This document shows, one piece after another, positions 47,740-56,690 of a stretch of 64,000 nucleotides of DNA. A model generated the notes under the pieces. The model had not been told where the DNA came from. It ran no database searches and saw only the letters and a list, made by a program, of their open reading frames with translations. The DNA lies in assembly GCA_001263235.1 (NCBI GenBank), contig LGRD01000013.1, forward strand, positions 62,001 through 126,000, given 5' to 3'. This DNA is from Methylibium sp. NZG. GTDB lineage: Bacteria > Pseudomonadota > Gammaproteobacteria > Burkholderiales > Burkholderiaceae_C. The stretch's first letter is position 1. Every line of letters starts with the position of its first letter. The translations under genes were made by a program, and so were the position numbers.

Positions 47740-49460
47740 CCGGCCACCGCCGCCTTCTTGGCCGCCGGCCGCAGCAACGCTTCGCAGGTGGCGCGCTGTG
47801 GGTCGGCGGCTTCGAGCCGCTGGCAGACCGCGTCGAGCTGGGTTTGCAGACGGCCCAGCACCGCGGCGTGCTCGCCACGCTCGTTCCAGCTAGTCAGCCG
47901 CGTGCCCACGTTTTGCAGCGAACGCGCGCTGCGTTCGTAGAACGCGTTCGGGTGCGCGCCGGCTTCGGTCAGCACCTGGCGGGCGGCTTTTTCGATGCGC
48001 GCTGCGTCCTGCGGCGCCAGCTCCACCAGCGCCGCCACATACGACGCACCCCACTGCAGGCGGGTCGCCGGGCCTTCGCTTTTGTCGAACGCGAGCTCGT
48101 ACCAGCGCAGCGCCTCGGCCTTGTCGCCACGCTTCTTGGCGTTGCCGGCCAGGCCCGACATGAGGTAGTAGGGTGACGCGGTCTTGGCCAGGTTGGCCTT
48201 GAGCAGCGCGTCGGACTCCGCCATCAGGCCGGCCTGCTCCAGCAAGTACGCGGCGGTGGGGATGACGGCCAGGCGCTCGTACCCGTCGGTGATGTCGCGG
48301 TCGGCGCGCGCGCTGTGTTCGCGCACGTCAGCCAGCAGCGCGGGCGGCAAGGCCACGGTGGTGGCCACTGGCACGCTGCTGCCTTTCAACGCCATCGGCT
48401 TCGACGCCGGCTTGGCGAGGTTGACCTGCGCGATCACGGCCGTCATGCGGTCGGCGCGCGACAGGCTGGTGTCGGCGGCGAGCCGCTTCAGCGCGGCGTT
48501 GAACTCGGCGTTCAAGCGGGCGCGCTCGGGCGAGCCGTCGGCGCTGACGGCACGCACGAGTTCGGTGGCATTGTTGGTGAGCACGTCCATGTGCGTGCGC
48601 GACGCGCGCGGGCTGGCCAGCACCTGCAGCAGCCGGGCGCGCGCGCCGGTGTCGAACTTCGGGGCCGCAGCTTTCGAGGCCGGTCCGCCGACGGCCGGGA
48701 CGGTGACAGTGGCGGGCGGGGTGCTGGCGGCGAGGGCTTTCAACAGCAGGCGGGTCGCGCTGTCGGCGCCTTTGTCCGCGCCTTTGTCCACGCCCCTGCG
48801 AGCGTCTTTGCCGGCGCTCTTGTCGGTCTCGTCCGGCGGACAGGCGTCGGCCAGCCGCCGCAGCGTGGCGGCGAGTTGCGGCTTGGGCACGACCTGCTGC
48901 TCGTCGGTCTCCCAAGAATAGAAGGCGAGCAGCTTCCAGTCGTTGGGCCGCAGGCGCCGGGCGGCGTCGCCACCGGCGAGCGCGTCGGCCAGCACGGCCT
49001 TGACCGGGCGCTGCGCGTTCATGCCCAGCGTGAGCACCTGCGTGTACTGCGCAGCGTCCACCTCGCCCGGCAGGCGCGTGAGCTCGGTGCCCTGCGGGTC
49101 GAACAGCAGCATCGTCGGGTAGCCGCGCACCTTGAAGCGCGCGCCGAGTTTCTGCGCGCCCGGGCTGTCGCCGTCCACGTACACCGGCACGAAGGCGCGC
49201 GAGCGCTCGATGAAGTCCTGCCGGTTGAACAGCGTCGCCTGGAGCTGGTTGCACGGCGGGCACCACTTGGCGCCCCAGTAGACGAACAGCGGCTTGTTCA
49301 GCGAGCGGGCCTGCGCGAAGGCGGCGTCGACGTCGGCGTCGCTGGCGGCGGAGGTCCAGGCGATGGCGCCATCGGTGCTCGCTGCGGCCACCAGCGGTGG
49401 CGTGGCGACGAACGATGCGAAGAGCAGCGCCCCGAACAGCTTCAGCTTCACGCGTGACAT
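47736..49460 (-). CDS. Secreted thioredoxin-fold protein with long helical C-terminal region
   Basis: The 574-aa protein has a signal peptide (LKLFGALLFASFVATPPLVAAA) and a thioredoxin-like domain with YWGAKWCPPCNQLQATLF (about 61-78) and the cis-Pro loop RGYPTMLLFDPQG. About 400 residues of helical, partly TPR-like sequence follow (SPYYLMSGLAGNAKKRGDKAEALRWYELAFD). A charged repeat GVDKGADKGADS lies near 210-222. It is probably a periplasmic disulfide/thiol-handling protein. The ATG at 49460 is used because it starts the signal peptide. Confidence 0.87.
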   Translation of the reverse strand: MSRVKLKLFGALLFASFVATPPLVAAASTDGAIAWTSAASDADVDAAFAQARSLNKPLFVYWGAKWCPPCNQLQATLFNRQDFIERSRAFVPVYVDGDSPGAQKLGARFKVRGYPTMLLFDPQGTELTRLPGEVDAAQYTQVLTLGMNAQRPVKAVLADALAGGDAARRLRPNDWKLLAFYSWETDEQQVVPKPQLAATLRRLADACPPDETDKSAGKDARRGVDKGADKGADSATRLLLKALAASTPPATVTVPAVGGPASKAAAPKFDTGARARLLQVLASPRASRTHMDVLTNNATELVRAVSADGSPERARLNAEFNAALKRLAADTSLSRADRMTAVIAQVNLAKPASKPMALKGSSVPVATTVALPPALLADVREHSARADRDITDGYERLAVIPTAAYLLEQAGLMAESDALLKANLAKTASPYYLMSGLAGNAKKRGDKAEALRWYELAFDKSEGPATRLQWGASYVAALVELAPQDAARIEKAARQVLTEAGAHPNAFYERSARSLQNVGTRLTSWNERGEHAAVLGRLQTQLDAVCQRLEAADPQRATCEALLRPAAKKAAVAG

Positions 49461-49517
49461 GGCAAGACTCCTGACGTTCCGTTCTGGGGTCGTCGGCACC
49501 GACCCGGGCGCCGACTT

Positions 49518-50525
49518 TCAGTCTACCGGCGCCGGCGCCTCGCGCACCGGGTCGCGCGGCGACGCCGACGCAAATTGCGCCAGCGCCACGCCGGCCAGCG
49601 TGAGCGCGGCGCCGGCGAGTTTGACGGCGGTGTAGCGCTCGCCCGTGAGCGCCCACGCCACCAGGCCCGCCACCGGCGGCATCAGGTACATCAACGGCGC
49701 CGTGCGCGCCACGCCGCGCACGGCGTTGACCCAGCCCCAGACCATCCAGCCCAGAAAGGCCGAGATCAGCACCGAATAGAACGTGCCCATCCAGATGGCG
49801 GGGCTGATGGCCGTCAATTCCACGCCGAGTCCTGCGGGGAGGTTGAGTGCGACCAGCGGCGCGCTGGCCATGAGCGTGGCGTAGGCCATCACGGTGACGC
49901 TGCCGTGGCGCTCGATCTGCGGCTTGGCCATCACGGTGTAGTACGAGAAGAAGGCCGCTGCGATCAGCAGCACCAGGTCGCCGCCGCCGGCCCGCCACTG
50001 GCCGCCGGTGAGTTTGTCGGACAGGAACACCAGCACCCCCAGGCAGGCCACGGCCACGCCGGCCACCTGCCCGCGAGTGAGGTGCTCCAGGCCGTACCAG
50101 CGCAAGATGAGCAGCGTGAACACCGGCCCGCACGCCAGGATCAGCGCGCTCGAGAATGGCGTGGACCAGTGGATGCCATACGTCACCAGCCCCACGTGCA
50201 GCACATGGCCGACGACCCCCAGCCGCAGCAGCGCCCACAGGTCTTCCCGCGGCAGGCGCGGCCAATGCAGGCCGTGGCGCCAGAACAGCAGCAGCGCCGC
50301 CGCCACCGGCATGATGAGGTAGCGCACGAACAGGAAGCCGCCCGGCGACATGGCGTTGAACACCGCCTTCTGAACGCTGAAGTTGGCGCCCCAGACCAGC
50401 ACCAGCGCGAGCGCGACCCACAGCGCGCGGGTGCGGCGGGTGCGGCTGACGGCGTCTGCTGCGGCTTGGGCAGCGGCTTGGGCGGCGGGGTCGGGCGGGG
50501 AGGTGCGGGCGGGAACGGCGGCCAT
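49518..50525 (-). CDS. EamA/DMT superfamily transporter
   Basis: This 335-aa integral membrane protein has ten predicted helices in two EamA repeats (ALWVALALVLVWGANFSVQK at the start; APLMYLMPPVAGLVAWALTGE in repeat 2). It belongs to the RhaT/YdcZ-like metabolite exporter group; the substrate is unknown. The ATG at 50525 lies 15 nt from the stop of the upstream gene on the same strand. Confidence 0.9.
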   Translation of the reverse strand: MAAVPARTSPPDPAAQAAAQAAADAVSRTRRTRALWVALALVLVWGANFSVQKAVFNAMSPGGFLFVRYLIMPVAAALLLFWRHGLHWPRLPREDLWALLRLGVVGHVLHVGLVTYGIHWSTPFSSALILACGPVFTLLILRWYGLEHLTRGQVAGVAVACLGVLVFLSDKLTGGQWRAGGGDLVLLIAAAFFSYYTVMAKPQIERHGSVTVMAYATLMASAPLVALNLPAGLGVELTAISPAIWMGTFYSVLISAFLGWMVWGWVNAVRGVARTAPLMYLMPPVAGLVAWALTGERYTAVKLAGAALTLAGVALAQFASASPRDPVREAPAPVD

Positions 50526-50540
50526 GCGGGAGCTCGGGCT

Positions 50541-51281
50541 CTAGCCCTGCGATGAGTCGGCAGTGTCGCCCAGCCAGCCCTGCGCGTCCTCAAGCCGCCA
50601 GCCGTCCATGGGCGCAGCGCGGGCAAGCGCCATCCAGGCGTCGAACGGCAGGCGCAGCGCGCGCCGCGGCGCCGGGCGTGCCACGTCGAGCGACGTCTCG
50701 GTGGCGACCAGCACGCCGCACTCGGGCGGGATCTCCTCAGGCAGCGCAATGCCAGCGCGGATCACGTACCAGCATTCACCCGCCATTTGCAGGTAGGCAG
50801 CGCGCTTGGTCGACTGGCGCAGGTCGCCCAGCAGGTCGGCGCGGTGCACCTTGACCTCGTGGACGATCGGCTCCAGGTAGGCCTCCACCGTGGTGTGGCG
50901 GATCGAGAAAACGTCGGGCATCGCCATCGCCCACGCGTCGCCGACCTTCGCGCGCAGGCTCAAACCCCGCCAGGCGATGCGCCCGGCACGCGTCATCTCG
51001 CGCGCCACGCGCTCGACCAGCGCCTCGTGCGCGCTGCGCCGCGCGCGGTTGCGTTGCAGCGTTTCGGCGATCAGGCCAATGCCGGCGTCGGTCACGCGCA
51101 GCGTCTCGTGGCCCGAGGGTTGCTGCACCCGCACCAGCAAGCCGGCGGCGAGCAACTCGACCTCGATCGCGTCCAGGCAAGGCCAGCCGGCCGAGCGATA
51201 AACGTCGCGCAGGCGGCGCCGGTGCGCGGCCGACGCTGCCAGCGTGCCGGCCGCGGCTTGGGCCTTGGAATTTGCGTCCAT
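50541..51281 (-). CDS. Hypothetical protein with PD-(D/E)xK-like nuclease signature
   Basis: The 246-aa protein has an N-terminal winged-helix-like part (DVYRSAGWPCLDAIEVELLAAGLLV, VTDAGIGLIAET). The second half contains PIVHEVKVHRADLLGDL and YLQMAGECWYVI, an E-x-K arrangement like the PD-(D/E)xK nuclease core, in which Glu-Val-Lys would be the catalytic pair. The proteins may act in DNA repair or be non-catalytic. It precedes the EamA gene on the same strand. Confidence 0.65.
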   Translation of the reverse strand: MDANSKAQAAAGTLAASAAHRRRLRDVYRSAGWPCLDAIEVELLAAGLLVRVQQPSGHETLRVTDAGIGLIAETLQRNRARRSAHEALVERVAREMTRAGRIAWRGLSLRAKVGDAWAMAMPDVFSIRHTTVEAYLEPIVHEVKVHRADLLGDLRQSTKRAAYLQMAGECWYVIRAGIALPEEIPPECGVLVATETSLDVARPAPRRALRLPFDAWMALARAAPMDGWRLEDAQGWLGDTADSSQG

Positions 51282-51465
51282 GCGCGCAGCGTACCCGAGC
51301 GTCCGCCACGGCGCGCGCCGTGCAGCGCAGGCGCGCCGGATGCACGGTACACCGAGCAAACCCCACCGCGACACAGGGTGACGCAAGCCCCGCGTTTGCC
51401 CGCCGGGGCCGGCGGGCGCTACATTGCGGTCCCGGCCATCCCGGCCACCCGCCTAGGAGTTGACC

Positions 51466-51705
51466 ATGAAGACCACCCTGATCGCCGCCGCACTCGCCCT
51501 CGCCGCTGGCAGCGTGCTTGCGCACGGCTGCCCGAACGAGATGAAGGCCATCGACGCCAAGCTGGCGACCAACCCCAAGCTCAGCGAAGCCGACGCTGCC
51601 AAAGTCAAGAAGCTGCGCGCCGATGGTGAGGCGGCCCACAAGGCAGGCAAGCACGACGAGTCGATGAAGGTGCTCGGCGAGGCGAAGAAGATTCTCGGCG
51701 TCTGA
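51466..51705 (+). CDS. Small secreted protein of unknown function
   Basis: The 79-aa product has a signal peptide (TTLIAAALALAAGSVLA-HG) and a short helical mature domain rich in Lys and Ala (AKVKKLRADGEAAHKAGKHDESMKVLGEAKKIL), similar to periplasmic helical-hairpin proteins. AGGAG at 51455-51459 supports the ATG. The terminator that follows indicates a single-gene transcript. Confidence 0.8.
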   Translation: MKTTLIAAALALAAGSVLAHGCPNEMKAIDAKLATNPKLSEADAAKVKKLRADGEAAHKAGKHDESMKVLGEAKKILGV

Positions 51706-51720
51706 CGCTGCGCCCTCCCG

Positions 51721-51749
51721 ACGCCGGCCGCCGCTGTGGCGGCCGGCGT
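51721..51749. terminator. Perfect GC-rich stem-loop between convergent genes
   Basis: acgccggccgcc - gctgt - ggcggccggcgt gives a perfect 12-bp stem with a 5-nt loop. It lies 16 nt after the small secreted-protein gene and 52 nt beyond the convergent DUF427 gene. No U-tract follows, so it may act as a stabilising hairpin or a Rho-assisted bidirectional terminator. Confidence 0.65.
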
Positions 51750-51800
51750 GTCATGCGCACCTTCTGACCGGCCTCGCCCCCGAGGCGCACACCGGCCCGT

Positions 51801-52085
51801 TCAGGCGTCGGTGACCTTCACGCCCTTCCAGAACGCCACGCGCCCCTTGATCTCGCGCGCTGCCTCCAGCGGCTCGGGGTAGTACCAGACGGCGTTCTCG
51901 TTCATGTCGCCGTTCACCATCAGGCTGTGGTAGTGCGCCTGGCCCTTCCAGTGGCAGCTGCTGCGGTGGTTGCTGAAGGTCAGGTACTCGCGCTTCAGGC
52001 TCGCTTCGGGGAAGTAGTGGTTGCCCTCCACCACCACGGTGTCGTCGCTTTCGGCGATGGTCACGCCGTTCCAGATGGCTTTCAT
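51801..52085 (-). CDS. DUF427 domain protein
   Basis: The 94-aa protein is a whole DUF427 domain: MKAIWNGVTIAESDDTVVVEGNHYFP, SSCHWKGQAHYHSL and AVWYYPEPLEAAREIKGRVAFWKGVKV. It is a small beta-barrel family of unknown function common in bacteria. The 253-nt gap to mscS on the other side shows no other gene. Confidence 0.9.
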   Translation of the reverse strand: MKAIWNGVTIAESDDTVVVEGNHYFPEASLKREYLTFSNHRSSCHWKGQAHYHSLMVNGDMNENAVWYYPEPLEAAREIKGRVAFWKGVKVTDA

Positions 52086-52338
52086 GGCTGTCCTCGAATT
52101 GACTTGTCCTGGCTGACACGTCTGGGTTGATCGGGGCGCCCCGCGAGGCGAATACCCGCTAGCGTATCGCGCCCTGGCGCCGCCGGGCCCGCGTGAATCC
52201 TTGCAGACGCCGTGGTTTGGGCACGACGCGGCGGATTGCCTGCGTGCAGTCGGCAGCCTTGCGCGGGTTTTGTTGGATCGAGAACCCCGCCGCCACGCCT
52301 ACAGTCGCGCCGCGTTTTCCTTCCAACGGAGTTCCAAC

Positions 52339-53151
52339 ATGGACATGCAGGCGATACAGACATTCCTCACCACCACAGCGATCGACGTGGGCATCAAGAT
52401 CGTCGCGGCGATCGCGTTCTGGGTGATCGGCTCGTGGATCATCGGCAAGGTCATCGCGGTGATGCAGAACCTGATGGGCCGCAACCAGCTCGACCCGACG
52501 CTGACCAAGTACCTCGGCTCGATCGTCAACGTGGCGCTGAAGATCGCGCTGGTGCTGGGCATCCTGGGCTACTTCGGCATCCAGACCACCTCGTTCGCGG
52601 CCATGCTGGCCGGCGCCGGTCTGGCCATCGGCGCGGCCTGGAGCGGCATGCTCAGCAACTTCGCAGCGGGCGCCTTCATGCTGGTGCTCAAGCCCTTCAA
52701 GGTGGGCGACTTCGTCGGCGTGGCGGGCGTGACCGGCACGGTGCGCGAGCTCGGCCTGTTCGGCACCACGATCATCACGCCCGACAACGTGATGACGCTG
52801 GTGGGCAACGGCAAGATCTTCGCCGACACGGTGCACAACTACACCGCGATGCCGGTGCGGCGCGTCGACCGCACGGCGCAACTGGCCGGCGGCGTGAACA
52901 CGGGCGATGCGATCGCGCGCTTCAAGGCCGCGGTGGCGAAGATCCCGAACGTGAGCACCACGCAGCCGCCCGAGGTGAGCCTGATCGACCTGACGCTCAT
53001 GGGCCCGGTGATCGCGGTGCGCCCGTACACGCACAACGACCACTACTGGCAAGTGTGGGCCGACACCAACGAGGCCATCGCCCGCGTGTGCGCCGAAGCC
53101 GGCTGGCCGGCGCCAGCGCCGACGCAGATCAACCGCAGCGTGGCGGCCTGA
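52339..53151 (+). CDS. Small-conductance mechanosensitive channel MscS family
   Basis: The 270-aa protein has three N-terminal helices. The pore helix TM3 is Gly/Ala-rich (FAAMLAGAGLAIGAAWSGMLSNFAAGAFM). The beta domain has KPFKVGDFVGVAGVTGTVRELGLFGTTI and the VMTLVGNGKIF segment, the usual MscS core. It relieves turgor on osmotic downshift. ACGGAG (52326-52331) is the likely ribosome binding site. It converges with the hydrolase gene that follows. Confidence 0.94.
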   Translation: MDMQAIQTFLTTTAIDVGIKIVAAIAFWVIGSWIIGKVIAVMQNLMGRNQLDPTLTKYLGSIVNVALKIALVLGILGYFGIQTTSFAAMLAGAGLAIGAAWSGMLSNFAAGAFMLVLKPFKVGDFVGVAGVTGTVRELGLFGTTIITPDNVMTLVGNGKIFADTVHNYTAMPVRRVDRTAQLAGGVNTGDAIARFKAAVAKIPNVSTTQPPEVSLIDLTLMGPVIAVRPYTHNDHYWQVWADTNEAIARVCAEAGWPAPAPTQINRSVAA

Positions 53152-53193
53152 GGTGCTTGCCGACGGCGGGCCGAGGGTGGGCTTGCCGCCGGT

Positions 53194-54231
53194 TCAGCGC
53201 GGTGGCGGCAGCGGCTCGCCGAGCGCCCGCCGCCACAGCCACGGCAGCCCGCGCTGAATGTCGATGCGCGCGCCGACCTGCTCGGGTGGCGTGAGCGCCT
53301 GTGGCGGCGGTGGCGGCTCAAGCGCCTTCGCCGTGCCGCGCCGCTGCGCCACGGCGAAGGTGAACACGTAGGTCGGCTCCTGGCCCATGCGCAGGTCGCT
53401 GATGAGCAGCTTGTCGCCGCGCTGCTCCAGTTTGTAGAAGCCTTTGCTGAACGCGGTGATGCGCCGCACGCCGTCCAGCGGCTGCAGTTCAGCGGCGAGC
53501 GCGCTGCCGCGCTCGAAGCGGTCGAAGTGCATGCCGGGCGCGCTGTCCAGCAGCGAGTGAAAGCCTTCGTGGAAGTGCTCGCCGCTCACCGCGACCACGC
53601 GCCACAGCACCGTGTTGAACGCCGTCGGCGTGACGAGCACGCGCTCGGCCGCGATGCCCTGCACCGCCAGCGCCGCGCGCGCCACGCGCTCGACGTGCTG
53701 TTGCGCCGCGGCGCCCCACGCCAGGTAGGCCGTGCTCAACACCAGCCCCACCGCGTTGGCCCCCAAGCCGCGCCCGCCACCGCCCGCGGCGAGCGCCCAG
53801 CCGGTGCCCACCAGCAGCGGCAACGTGTACAGCGGGTCGATGATGAAAATGCTGCCCACGCCGAACGGGTGGTTCGAGAACGGCAGCGCGAGCTGCGTGC
53901 CGTAGACCGTCATCGCGTCGAGCAGCGGGTGCGTGACCAGCACCAGCCACATCGCCAGCCACCAGCGACGCCACTGCACCCACTCGCCATGCAGCCGCGC
54001 GATGGCGGCGGCAAACGGCAGCGAGAACAGCGTGAGCCAGAACGGCGCGTGCGTCTCGGCGCGGTGCAGCACCATGTTGCGGATCGGGTCGCCGTGGTCG
54101 ATCAACACATCCAGATCGGGCAGCGTGCCGGCCACCGCGCCCCACAGCGCCGCCTTCCACACCGCCGTGCGGCGGCCCATCGTGGCCACGCCGACGGCGG
54201 CGCCGAGGGCGATTTGGGAGAGAGAGTCCAT
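53194..54231 (-). CDS. YdjM/YbcI-family membrane-bound metal-dependent hydrolase
   Basis: The 345-aa protein starts MDSLSQIALGAAVGVATMGRR and shows conserved GTLPDLDVLIDHGDPI and VTHPLLDAMTVYGTQLALPFS, the His/Asp pattern of the LexA-regulated hydrolase family (DUF457). Hydrophobic helices alternate with these motifs. The C-terminal half is a soluble domain ending in a Pro-rich tail. The substrate is unknown. Confidence 0.85.
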   Translation of the reverse strand: MDSLSQIALGAAVGVATMGRRTAVWKAALWGAVAGTLPDLDVLIDHGDPIRNMVLHRAETHAPFWLTLFSLPFAAAIARLHGEWVQWRRWWLAMWLVLVTHPLLDAMTVYGTQLALPFSNHPFGVGSIFIIDPLYTLPLLVGTGWALAAGGGGRGLGANAVGLVLSTAYLAWGAAAQQHVERVARAALAVQGIAAERVLVTPTAFNTVLWRVVAVSGEHFHEGFHSLLDSAPGMHFDRFERGSALAAELQPLDGVRRITAFSKGFYKLEQRGDKLLISDLRMGQEPTYVFTFAVAQRRGTAKALEPPPPPQALTPPEQVGARIDIQRGLPWLWRRALGEPLPPPR

Positions 54232-54275
54232 CGTGCGATTGTGTGGTGGCGGCGCAAGACGGAGCGGCCGACGGG

Positions 54276-55307
54276 CTATCCGGCCTGCCTTGGCTCCGCC
54301 CTCTGCGCGCCTGCGTACTTCTCCAGCGCCGCCTGCAATCGCGCGTGGATCAACCCCGCCAGCGCTTTGTCCGCCACCACCTGCACGCTGTCGCCGTGCC
54401 GCAGGATGTCCATTACCAGCTCGGTCGGCTCGCTGTAGGGCACCTGCAGTTCGTAGCGGCCGTCCTTGAGCCAGCGCGACTTTTGTTGCGGGTGCCACTC
54501 TTCATTGGCGACCCACTGCGCGGCGTCTTCATTGAACACCAGCGTGGCCCATTTGACCTTGGTTCCACCGCCGCCGTAGATGCCGTAGCCGGAGTCGAGC
54601 GCGGCTTCCAGGTCGCGCACCGGCACGTTGCGCGCTTTGGCATCGAGCACTTTGGCCTCGCGCATCGCGTCGAGCGCAAAGCGGCGCAGGCCGTCGCTCG
54701 CGTGGCACCAGGCATCCAGGTACCAGGTGTTGCGGTAGTTCACCAGCCGCTGCGGAGAGACCTCGCGCTCACTCAGGCTGCGGTCGCTGCGCTTGAAGTA
54801 GTGCAGCCACACTCTTCTGCGCTGCACCAGCGCACCGCCGAGCAGCTCGAAGTGCCGGCTCGGCACACGGCGGCGCGCGGTGCCGATGACCTTGATGCGC
54901 CGCATCAGCTCGCGCGCCTGCGCGGCGTCGGTACCGAGCATGCCCTGCAGCTTTTCCATCAGCGGTTGCAGGTGGCGCGCCAGCACGCCGTCGTCGTCCA
55001 GGCCGGCGAGCAGCTGGTGCATCGTCAGCATCGCGTGGATCTCGTTCTCGTTGAACCACAGTCCGGGCAGCTCGTGCTGCGCCGCCCGCGCGCCTGCCGG
55101 GCCGGCCTGCGTGGCGTCGGCAAAACGGTAGCCGTTGTCGAGTGCGCTGTAGACGATCGGCGCGCTCATGCGGTCGCGCAGGTACTGCAGGTCGCGTTTG
55201 AGCGTGGCGGGCGAGACGGCAAGTTCGTCCAGCAGCGCGGCAAAGCTGACGCAGCCGCGGCTCTTCAGCAGCAGTTCGATCTTGTAGAAGCGTTCGGTGC
55301 GGTCCAC
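54276..55307 (-). CDS. WYL-domain transcriptional regulator (HTH-WYL, YafY-like)
   Basis: The 343-aa protein has an N-terminal winged HTH (RFYKIELLLKSRGCVSFAALLDELAVSPATLKRDL) and a WYL domain (LVNYRNTWYLDAWCHASDGLRRFALDAM). Its C-terminal WCX-like region ends at about residue 330. The GTG at 55307 with GAGAGGGGG upstream is the likely start. It is divergent from an HNH-like gene, with two identical-core palindromes between them. WYL regulators often bind nucleic-acid ligands and control DNA-damage or phage-defence genes. Confidence 0.92.
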   Translation of the reverse strand: MDRTERFYKIELLLKSRGCVSFAALLDELAVSPATLKRDLQYLRDRMSAPIVYSALDNGYRFADATQAGPAGARAAQHELPGLWFNENEIHAMLTMHQLLAGLDDDGVLARHLQPLMEKLQGMLGTDAAQARELMRRIKVIGTARRRVPSRHFELLGGALVQRRRVWLHYFKRSDRSLSEREVSPQRLVNYRNTWYLDAWCHASDGLRRFALDAMREAKVLDAKARNVPVRDLEAALDSGYGIYGGGGTKVKWATLVFNEDAAQWVANEEWHPQQKSRWLKDGRYELQVPYSEPTELVMDILRHGDSVQVVADKALAGLIHARLQAALEKYAGAQRAEPRQAG

Positions 55308-55331
55308 GGTGCCCCCTCTCTGACATGCCGC

Positions 55332-55350
55332 TGGCTCACCACGTGAGCCA
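55332..55350. promoter_or_regulatory. Palindromic operator 1 between WYL regulator and HNH-like gene
   Basis: TGGCTCACcacGTGAGCCA is a perfect 8-bp inverted repeat with a 3-nt spacer, 25 nt upstream of the WYL regulator GTG. It is a likely dimer site for the WYL protein (autorepression). Confidence 0.75.
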
Positions 55351-55397
55351 GCCACGCAGAGCATACCTGATGCAGATTCTTTGCAGCGCCTTCACCC

Positions 55398-55416
55398 TGG
55401 CTCACGCCATGAGCCA
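55398..55416. promoter_or_regulatory. Palindromic operator 2 between WYL regulator and HNH-like gene
   Basis: TGGCTCACgccATGAGCCA repeats operator 1 with one arm mismatch. The centres lie 66 nt apart, about six helical turns, so both sites face the same side of the DNA and could support looping or coordinated repression of the divergent promoters. Confidence 0.75.
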
Positions 55417-55478
55417 CCCGGCCGCAATACTGGGCTCACCGCCGCAACACGCCGGCACTCAAACCCCAGGAGCGCACC

Positions 55479-56576
55479 ATGAGTCTCGTCCCGATCGGCA
55501 CCCACGCCCACCCCATCAGCACGCTCGACCGCATCGGCTTCGAGCTGGGTTGGGACTACGCCCACCACCGCGTCTGCCCGCCCGAGGCCTACGCCCAGGC
55601 GCCTTCACCGTTGCGCGATGGCCTGTTGGCTGGCCAGGCCACCTTCGGCCTGCGCACACTGAACGCCACGCGCCATGTGCGCAAGTGGCTGCAACTGCGC
55701 CTGCACGCCTGGCTGCGCGGGCGCAGCGTGGAGTTGACGCAGGTGACGCCCAACCACCTCGCGCAGCTCGACGTGAGCCACTGCCCGATCACCCGGGTGG
55801 GCTTGAGCGTGGCCACGCTGGAGGGCAGCGACAGCTCCATCGACCGCGTGCGCAACGGCGCGGGTTACGCCGCCGGCAACCTGGCCGTGATGAGCACCAA
55901 GGCCAACCACGCCAAAGCGGCCCACGGCTTTCGCGACGCGATCCGGTTCGTCAAAGAGGTCGAGGCCGGCGCGCTCGGCGGCGTCAACGGGCTCACGGCC
56001 GCGCAGTGGGCGCGGGTGGCGGTGCTGTGCAGCTTTGTCGAGCCGCTCGCGCACGACGAGGCCTGCGCGCTGCCGCTGCTGGTGCTGCCGCCGAACCGCC
56101 TGCGGTTGTTCAACCCGGCGCAGGCACTGCAGGCTTTCGTGAGCCGGCAGTTGCTGGTGCCGGGCTGGAGCCAGCGCGTGAGCCGCATCGAGGCGCTGGT
56201 GCCAGGCAAGCCGGCGCAGCGTGCCTTTCGCGACTTCTTTCAGGCGCTGCTGCCGAGGGTGTTGGAGGCGGGCCGCAACATCACGCCGATGGAAGCGCGC
56301 TGGGCCGTTGAAGACGCGTGGCGCAACCCGCTGGTGCAGCGCCGCTGGACGGCGTTTGCACGCATGCTGTCGGCCGAACAATGCGAGGCGCTGCTGCGCC
56401 GCGCCACCGCCAAGAAGCTGGGCACCGGCGTGCTGAACCAGTTGACCGACGCGCAAGCGACCGACGGCTGGAACCTGGAAACGCGCGGCTACGTGCCGCA
56501 CACGCCAGCCGCCGACGAGCCCGCGGTGCTGCGGCGCATGGAGGCGGCGGGGCCACAGATGCTGCTGGCGATCTGA
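55479..56576 (+). CDS. Uncharacterised protein with HNH-endonuclease-like motif, WYL-controlled
   Basis: The 365-aa protein contains VSHCPITR (99-106) followed by SSIDRVRNGAGYAAGNLAVMSTKANHAKAAHG (119-150). This resembles the HNH/phage-type pattern CxxT ... SIDRIDNxxGYxxGNv.v.s..aNxaK, with H101/C102, D122, N134 and N143 as candidate metal or catalytic residues. The rest (helical, with WTAFARML and a C-terminal NLETRGYVPH) is not recognised. It has its own promoter region shared with the WYL gene. Function unknown; a DNA-acting defence or repair role is inference. Confidence 0.7.
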   Translation: MSLVPIGTHAHPISTLDRIGFELGWDYAHHRVCPPEAYAQAPSPLRDGLLAGQATFGLRTLNATRHVRKWLQLRLHAWLRGRSVELTQVTPNHLAQLDVSHCPITRVGLSVATLEGSDSSIDRVRNGAGYAAGNLAVMSTKANHAKAAHGFRDAIRFVKEVEAGALGGVNGLTAAQWARVAVLCSFVEPLAHDEACALPLLVLPPNRLRLFNPAQALQAFVSRQLLVPGWSQRVSRIEALVPGKPAQRAFRDFFQALLPRVLEAGRNITPMEARWAVEDAWRNPLVQRRWTAFARMLSAEQCEALLRRATAKKLGTGVLNQLTDAQATDGWNLETRGYVPHTPAADEPAVLRRMEAAGPQMLLAI

Positions 56577-56690
56577 CGGGGCAAGGCTTGGCGAGGCGGG
56601 GCTGTTGGCGGCGCGGCATCATCGTCCGCCGCCGCGAAACACGCCCAGTGGGCCCTGTGCCGGAGGCGCTCGGGGTAGTCGGCCGCTGCC

